Shown here: in pieces, positions 56,915-64,000 of the stretch
Layout: the number at the start of each line of letters is the position of its first letter
Position numbering within the stretch: position 1 is the stretch's first letter
Assembly (NCBI GenBank): GCA_934047225.1
Contig: OW203992.1
Span: 8,111,501 to 8,175,500, forward strand
Reading direction: 5' to 3'
DNA: 64,000 bases
Origin: Ypsolopha sequella
Lineage: Eukaryota > Arthropoda > Insecta > Lepidoptera > Ypsolophidae
The notes under the pieces: model-generated
The model's input: the letters and a program-made list of their open reading frames with translations, nothing else
What the model was told of the DNA's origin: nothing
Databases searched by the model: none
Program-made: the position numbers and the translations under genes

Positions 56915-57640
56915 GAATCGCCCTTCGCGTGCGACATCGACATCCCGCCGCTCTGAGCCGTAGAGTCCACGCGACATTACAGACGTTACAGTGACTTTGT
57001 TGATGATGAGTTCATGATGCGTTAGGACAGTGATCGTTATCTCCCTGGCGTACATACGTAGGTATGTTCCTTTATTTGTTTTGTATCGTACATAAGTGTT
57101 CAGGCCAGCCCGCGGCCGCGCCGTTAGTGTTGCGCGAACTGTGGACAGCTCTCGGCCTAGTCGGGCCGACGGCAAATCGTTCAATTAATGTTGTTGATGG
57201 ATACTTGTATCATATTATCGATTATTGTATTTTTTCATGGTTTAAGTTAAAATTATTTTAAGTTGCGAGAAGTGGATGTAAGAAAGGAGACGAGTGCCTT
57301 CGAGTGAGAGACGAAGTAGTGAATGTGGTAATTTGGATACCAAAAAAATTCGAACAATTTGTAAATATAGTGATAGGGACCTAGAGACGCAAGTTGAAGT
57401 TAGGCGGTAAAGTAGGGTAGATAGAAGTAAGCCCGTGCCACGACACACTCGTACACATCTCGTCGTGAATTGTACAAAATATTTGTTATATTGAAACGAA
57501 AGTTATAAAGACTCGAAAGACTTAAATATTGTAATACGAAAATGTACAGTGAGTGTTATTATAGTCAGTGGACACAAAAGTATATTGAAGAAAGAAATGA
57601 AGTTATCAATAAACGACGCGTTAAAATTACTTGATGTTTT
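56915..57640 (+). other. SoxN 3' UTR
   Basis: The 3' UTR runs from the TGA at 56912-56914 to the polyadenylation signal. GC content falls quickly after about 57180. UGUAAAUA at 57360-57367 fits the Pumilio (PUF) consensus UGUANAUA. No long reading frame is present. The extent is inferred from the first good AATAAA. Confidence 0.7.
57608..57613 (+). terminator. SoxN polyadenylation signal AATAAA
   Basis: A canonical AATAAA lies about 695 bases after the stop, followed about 18 bases on by a GT-rich stretch (TTGATGTTTTGTT, 57631-57643). This is the normal arrangement for cleavage near 57625-57632. Confidence 0.75.
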
Positions 57641-59368
57641 GTTCCACTCCCAAAGAATATAACCCGGCCAAATATGAGACCTCGCTCGGATGGTAATAAT
57701 ATTTTGTTTCGGTTATCTCTCTATTATTGACGTATTTTCTAAAAGAAAATAAAAATAAAAAACTTGCCAATTATTTTGAAAAATATGTCCAAATATTTAT
57801 ATTGAAATTGTTTTATGGAACATGAATCAATCAAGCGAGGTATCAATTTTTGCCGGTTTACACCCTCTGCCGACGGCGACGGCATATTTGTGCCTGACGC
57901 GATGAAAGTATATTTCAGAAAATATTTGTGAAATAATTGAAAACACTTATTACTCATAACTTACGGCAGCTATATTTGAGTAAATAAAAAAAAATTGAGT
58001 TTCCTTTTACTGAAGAGTTTTTAATATATGTATTTTATTCGTGTCAAACCGACATGCAAACGAATAATTTGCGAAAAAAATATCTTATTTCGTCGGTGAA
58101 TTATTTGGCAAACAGAAATAAATCTTCTGAAATTGGAAATTGGCCACATTTTTGAGTTTTAAAATATGTTTTCCAGATATATACTCATATTTCCAAAATG
58201 GCTTAAAAATACTCCATGTTTCAAAATAAAACTGTTCGGATATGGATAGATACTTTTTGTTTTACAGTTACAACATTTAATGGAAAATTCCACAATTTAA
58301 TATTATTGAAATATTAATAAAATTATTTATTTTCGATAACAATTTATTTACAGTAGACTTCCGGCACAATCTTGCCTCTTGCCACTCGAAACGGTTATTT
58401 TTTTAAATACCAAATTAAGTTCATCTCATCACAGATACGGATATATTTATATCCTAAAGGGGTTATATATTAAAATATAACATTGTCTCAAGATGAAAAA
58501 AAAACCGTTTAATCTCATAAACAAATAATTTTTACAAGAATTGGCTACTTCAACATTTACGCATCCTCTAATAGAAAAGAATCCATACAAAAGACATCAA
58601 CGGGAAGCCAAAACTTTCATACACAGGACTTTAAAACGAATGTATCATCAAAGGGTTGTTAGATGAAATAGTTTTCAATTTTAATTTTTAATATTTGATA
58701 CCATTTGATAAATTCATATTTAAATCCAGCTCACATCATCTGAGACAGAATTAAAAATTCTTCGGCGTCTATCTTTTAACCAGCACCAGCTAACCTAAAT
58801 CACTACATGAATTTTTCGGGCTATATTTTGGTACATAACAATTAATAAGGTTGTATGGTTTGTCTAAATAATCCAATTTTATTATTTACTAGCCTTTTAA
58901 CTCCCGCTTCACCCATATGAACGACAACTTATCTCACAAAATCAGTCATAAGAAAACTACCTGCAAAATTTTAATTTCGTAAGCACCAGAGTTACCAAGA
59001 TTTCGTGAAGAGTAAATAAGTTAAATTTTCTTTTTATACATAGTAACTGTATAATATATGTACTTACTCCTCAGTACATAGGAAAATTAAATTCTTAGGA
59101 AAAATATATTTTTTAATAATAATAATAGCTCTCAATTGTACATTCAGAGATAGAGGCCTCCATAGATGCGGTCATCTCACCTTTATATTAAATGATACCA
59201 AAGGCTTCTTCAATGTTAGCTTCGGGCCGGCCCCCTATGAATGCCTTTAAAATGACCGGGTCCCTACGAGCCCGTGACCTAAAAGTGCACCTACACAACA
59301 ATAATAGAATTATTACAAAAGTACAATTGTTGCATAAAAGCGAGCTTATATTACTTAATTATATGACT
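57641..59368. other. Downstream flank, Helitron-like fragment
   Basis: AT-rich. About 58885-59015 reads like a decayed Helitron end in reverse (TTTACTAGCCTTTTAACTCC with a CTAG boundary). No gene is seen. Confidence 0.45.
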
Positions 59369-59735
59369 AAATAAACGTTATTAATTGACTCGTATGTCTT
59401 TAAATGTACTTTATGTATATACACTTAATAAAATAGAATACAAGTTAATGTAAGATGTATTTCGGGCCCTATCTTGGGTCCGGCATCAGTCACAATGAAA
59501 TTGAAAAAAAAATAATATATATTATTTTAATAATTAAAAAATAAAATAATCTAACCTTTTTTGGTTGGTTGGACACTTTTTAGGTTACATTTTTTTTTTT
59601 TTATTTTTTTTTTGTCAATTTTATTGTGACCGATGCCGAACCCAGGATAGGGCCCGAAATATATCTCACATTAACTTGCATTTTATTTTATTAAGTGTAT
59701 AAATATATATATAAACTACATTTAATTATATGACT
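59369..59735. mobile_element. Long hairpin element between 14-base direct repeats
   Basis: Inverted arms at about 59399-59512 and 59612-59725 share TTCGGGCCCTATC.TGGGT, CGGCATC.GTCACAAT and ACACTTAATAAAAT, about 110 bases per arm. TTAATTATATGACT occurs at 59355-59368 and again, in direct orientation, at 59722-59735. The central 100 bases are A/T runs plus TTTTTTGGTTGGTTGG. Confidence 0.75.
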
Positions 59736-60259
59736 CCAACTTAACTAAATAGAAACTGTTCATTAACTTGTTTTACTTAAATTGATGCTGCTTAGCTCCT
59801 TTTAGACACTGTTCAATTACACAAGATTTTAATTCATATGAAGCTAAAAATCCAACTGATTTGTATACACAATAACTGCATTATGTATATTGTTTGATTC
59901 TTAATTTATATTCGAAATAAACCTTTCCGTATCAAAACTATGATATGCGCCCCAAAATCTTTTCTTCTTGAAACCAGAGGTGACAGTGAAAACCGCATTA
60001 ATCCGTTTCTTCGATATAAGAAAACATACTTACATACAGACGGATAAGTGATACATTTTATATGTTTAGAAAAGAGAAGTAGAAGAAGACCTTCGCTATC
60101 TGTAATTATAAATAAGAGTAACAATTTTTACTCTTCTAACTCTAATTGTACCTACAAAACATAAACGGATTTTCATTTTATTTGTAGAAACTCCTTTTCC
60201 AGGAAAATGATTTGGTCATAGTTAAAGATCCAAATCCAAATACCACGATATCAAATTAT
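59736..60259. other. Intergenic, no gene seen
   Basis: AT-rich DNA without recognisable content. Confidence 0.6.
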
Positions 60260-60650
60260 TTTTCAATGCATGTGCTCGTAAAGGCTTACTTTTTATGCAT
60301 CAAAACCGAACAAAAAGTCGATTATTTTGCCCTAGGGCTTTATTATTATTATTTTTTTTAAATTTATTTTCAATGGTTGGCTAACCTGAAGACTTTCCTG
60401 TGTACCATAGATGTTATACTTTTTTTCCACTGTTTAACGGCTCTGGATACAGTCCTTTTGAGCCAATTATAATTTAAAGTTCACAAGATTATATTTGTTT
60501 TCATTTCCTCACACTATGCATTGAAAAACGTAGTATGATCGGGCGTAAAAGCAATAATTTACTCGGTTACGTTTAAAACACTCGCTACGCTCGTGTTTTA
60601 AATCGTCCTCGTAATTTATTCCTTTGCGCCCTTGTAGCATAAACTACTAT
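60260..60650 (+). mobile_element. Four-copy dispersed repeat, copy D
   Basis: Plus orientation, like copy A. The central palindrome GTTTAAAACAC...GTGTTTTAAAT is intact at about 60567-60604. Confidence 0.85.
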
Positions 60651-60904
60651 TATATCAGCAACTTTGCAATGCTTTCAAACGCTTTTGTTCCTTTATTTCA
60701 ACAACTGATATACAATTTTCCGTAACAACCCACCTATTATAGTAGTTCTTATTACGTAATTAAAAGAGTAATAATCTTATCACAGTTAGGTAACTTAAAC
60801 TGCGAGCCACCATACGTGTCTTTCTAAAGACACTGAATGGGAAATTCTACCAAGCATAATAACCTGAGTCTGGTTTGTTACGGCATTATCGTATCTATGT
60901 CACA

Positions 60905-61180
60905 GGAAAATGGTAAAATTCGGCGTCATCAGTTTCTAAATGCTTGTTATTTTGGTATTTGACGTATATTCGTCATATAGTATATTTCGAAATTTTGTAA
61001 TAATAATTAGCCTCGGCATATAGTGATTCTGTCAAAACTAACGAACGGGCGCCTCGCTCCGCTCCGCGTTTACAAACAGTGGACATTTTACAATTTGCCG
61101 AATGGCAATTCAATGCAAAACAGAGGGCGTTTAGAAACCGACGAAGTCGTTTGTAAAATGCCGAATTTTACTATTTGCCT
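60905..61180. repeat. Inverted-repeat element of about 275 bases
   Basis: GGTAAAATTCGGCG near 60912 is mirrored by GCCGAATTTTACTATTTGCC at 61160-61179, and AGTTTCTAAATGC is mirrored by GTTTAGAAACCG at different spacing. The interior holds CpG-rich GCGCCTCGCTCCGCTCCGCG, also seen in the 64-base array at 27.8 kb. Confidence 0.45.
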
Positions 61181-64000
61181 GCCACACCTATATTAAATGT
61201 AAACACAAGCTTCTAACATTATATAGTCGTCAAATTATTTATATATTTTAGAGAATTCAGGAACAAGAGAATTAAAAAAACGGTTTTTGTTTATCTACCA
61301 CCGAAAAGAAATATTGGTTCTAACCGAAATAAATTCAAGAAGATAGTCTCTTTAATAAGCTTACAAGTATATAAAATGAAATAAATGTCTATGAACTTTA
61401 TTATAAGCATTTTCTATTTATTTTCTTTGAGAATAAAAAGCAGAGTGTTGTAGTCGGGAGCAAAATTTAACCTTGGCGCATAAATACATAATTTTGTTTT
61501 GTTGTGAAACAAAGGTACTATTTTTAATAACTGAAAACCTACAGGCATTAACACAAACTCAGACAAAAACTATGGTACTTATAGACTAAGTAAGAACTGT
61601 GATATTTTGCGTAACTCTAAAGTCCTCTCGGAAAAAATCCTAACATTTCAATCAATTACTGTCGACACGTAATCGCGACAAAGGGTGAGGGACGACACAG
61701 AATTTAATCAAATCGTCTCGATGGAGTTTCCTACTCAATTTGGGCACTTTTTTGGTCCCCAAGGGACGAAACCCCTAGCGTAATCCTGGCACAGACCTTA
61801 AACATCGACAGAGAGAACATACTGTGCAATCAAATATAACATAAACAAGCAAAAACATATTTCCTTTTAAAAAACCTTCATTGTTGCAGTTGAAACGTTT
61901 TGGTCATTATTTCCGAGTCTTCAAATAACTTTTCAAGTTCCTAAAAATATAAGAAAACTCAAGGCGAAAGTAAAATTAAAAGAAATTGTGTTGGCTAATA
62001 TTACCAACGTCAAAGTTACATAAGAGTCCACGATTTTTTTGCGTAATGATTACTTTTGTGTCATATTTCGCAGCTGGAGGTCACCATCGAGGGCTAAATT
62101 TTCCAAAATAAAAGCAAACTAAATTTAAATTTTGAATATGATTCGATAAAAGAATACAAAACTAATTTTCTGATATATTTGTTAGCCAAACCTATTTTTA
62201 AACTATATGGACTAATTGTTTTAAATTCAACTGACCTTTTATTTTAATTTTAAAAACTAGGCCTTTAACTGCAGAACAGTAGAAGACTAATGCAAAGATC
62301 AACAACTGTCCATAGCGGTAGGTTATGCTAAAACAATATAAAGCTGTGCAAAGCAGAACAGTATTGAACAAAGCATCGAAGTTCTCACATATCTCACCTT
62401 TCCAAAGATATTGGTTTTCTAGGTATAATCTAAGCCAACCCTGTTTATCCTAAAATCTATGGTTGATTTAGAACAGCTTACAGAGAGTACCACTGAGCGG
62501 GAACTTTTCCAAGAATCCAAACAACTGAAATAACTCTTTCCAAAACTGTTCTGACTTATTTTCTGCCTAAGATTTTTCTAACAAGAAGTATTCTTGGATT
62601 AAGCTTTTGTAAGCTACTTTCGTAGCTCAAGTGATTGTGGCATAACAAGTCTGTGACGGTTGGCATGATCGTTGCAACAGCGTCGAAGGGGGTCTATTAG
62701 GGTAGTAGGTCTATGTGGGGGCCACTAGAACGCCCCGGTGTTTATGCCGCATTAATTTGAGAGCCCCAGCGTTGGCGAAGTTTAATTTAAACACTATTTT
62801 CGCTTAGCGCCTTCTGGCAAGGGCTTGTAGGGATTTGTGAATACGCGACGTGTGATGCGGTCGGTTTTGCCGTTTTGGGGCTTAGGTTTTAGTGAGGCGC
62901 ATTTTATTTGGTATTTGTAGGTCGTTTTTAACCCCTATTTTTCATTTTGATAAATGAATGTGACTTTGTTTCTGTTTATTTTATTAGATACCTAAATATT
63001 CTGCACAAAAAATTAAGAAATCGCAAATAAACTTTTGCAGCAGTATTGTATGGGGCAACAATTTTATTTCCAGAAACAGTGATGACAAAAACTAAGCAAC
63101 GTAGTCCGAAGATAAGTAAAATTCATAAATTCTTTTATACTCTTAATATGCATTTTCAATGCCAAATTATTATTATTTTCAAGTTTTACGTGTAAAAAGT
63201 TTGTTTGAAGGAAAATATTTACTAAATAGAAAGTAGAGGAAGGTTGCCCAAATTTTACCGTTCCTAAATCGTACCCCTCGCAATATCTACCAAACTAAGA
63301 AGTATGTTTTTATAAAGGCAAAATTTTTTTATGCGCTACCAACATAACAACCAAGGCACCATATTGCTTTCTGGCAAAGAGACCAGAGTATAATTTTATT
63401 CAATAAACATTGTTTTTGTCAGATTTTATAAAGAATTTCAACCGAAAACCTAAGGCTGTAGTGAAATAACGATAAATTTTATGTTATAATTGACTTGTAA
63501 TTTGCAACAATGTGTATTAAGGACTGTATAAGTAATTTTGTAACAAGCAAAATTCCGGTTTTTAAATATATATTTTTTTTATTTTGTTGGTCAATTGTCT
63601 CTGTTGCTTCTTTCGTACCACCATAACGTGCCTAAATTGTACTTTAAAAAAAAACAAAGAATAACTAAGTAGATTTTATTTAGAAATTATCAACAATCAA
63701 TGCTTTTAAATGAAACTATGAATACTGCTTGCTTAAGAAAGCTGAGAGAGCCTAGAAAATATATTATAAGATGGTTGATATTGATATGTCAGAATAAAAA
63801 GAACAAAAAATTTTGCTTTATCCAAAACAATATAGGTAGGTATGATATTTTTGTTTACTGAGGGAATTTAAGATGTTAATTTTGATAGTATTTTACTAAA
63901 AATAGTAGTACATATTTACTAAGTACAATTTGGGATACCATAGGTACAAATAGGACACCGGTTTCCTATATCGTACCATTTAGAAGCTTTTTTAAAAACA
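61181..64000. other. Downstream intergenic DNA with two GC-richer patches
   Basis: No gene is seen. Patches at about 61660-61800 (with CGACAAAGGG, a SOX-like core) and 62630-62900 (GC-rich, with GCATTAATTTGAG) are repeat-free and might be regulatory. From 62950 to the end the sequence is plain AT-rich DNA. Confidence 0.4.

Overview
The window looks like nuclear DNA of a lepidopteran insect (moth or butterfly). It is AT-rich and almost gene-free. It is littered with short inverted-repeat elements and with sequence types I recognise from lepidopteran genomes: the GGTTCCGTACC...CTTGGCCGG repeat, LINE tails reading GGCCTATGTCCAGCAGTGGAC, a non-autonomous Helitron ending in CTAGT, and the TAGGTAGGTA phrase. 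The species cannot be named from the sequence.

Only one intact gene can be supported. It is a single-exon SoxB1 transcription factor, the insect SoxNeuro (SoxN) type, at 55793-56914 on the plus strand. It has a GC-rich, TATA-less looking promoter with GC boxes and a CCAAT box at about 55.5-55.6 kb, a roughly 700-base 3' UTR, and an AATAAA at 57608-57613. About 55 kb upstream and 6 kb downstream hold no other intact gene. This fits the gene deserts usually seen around developmental regulators. Several GC-richer, repeat-free patches (about 5.2, 8.0-8.5, 37.9, 43.8-44.2, 45.2, 49.6, 61.7 and 62.7 kb) are candidate regulatory sequence, but this rests on composition only.

The rest is mobile DNA. 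Class II elements: four hAT-type elements, each with an exact 8-base target duplication (31.2, 32.2, 40.0 and 47.9 kb); two copies of a TTAA-flanked MITE (9.5 and 19.4 kb), the second with a nested 200-base insertion; another TTAA-flanked MITE (12.0 kb); two TA-flanked MITEs of one family (15.7 and 38.3 kb); one Helitron-like element (48.4-49.1 kb); a four-copy palindrome-bearing family (17.7, 22.0, 26.8 and 60.3 kb); and many hairpin elements. LINE remnants lie at 11.7, 13.5, 13.9, 16.5, 23.1, 26.4, 29.1 and 30.8 kb. Two tRNA-derived SINE-like copies lie at 16.9 and 53.1 kb; the second is a foldback in which the tRNA-like head sits between inverted copies of the tail.

Broken genes are a two-exon SWIM-type zinc finger plus YqaJ-type nuclease gene (33.2-34.8 kb), a SAM-domain gene remnant (12.3-13.2 kb) and a tyrosine-recombinase-like N-terminal fragment (22.6 kb). 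Tandem arrays are an approximately 175-base unit (1.8 kb), 86-base units in a large foldback (10.6-11.7 kb), 59-base units (14.4-15.0 kb), 64-base units (27.8 kb) and 26-base units (31.0 kb).
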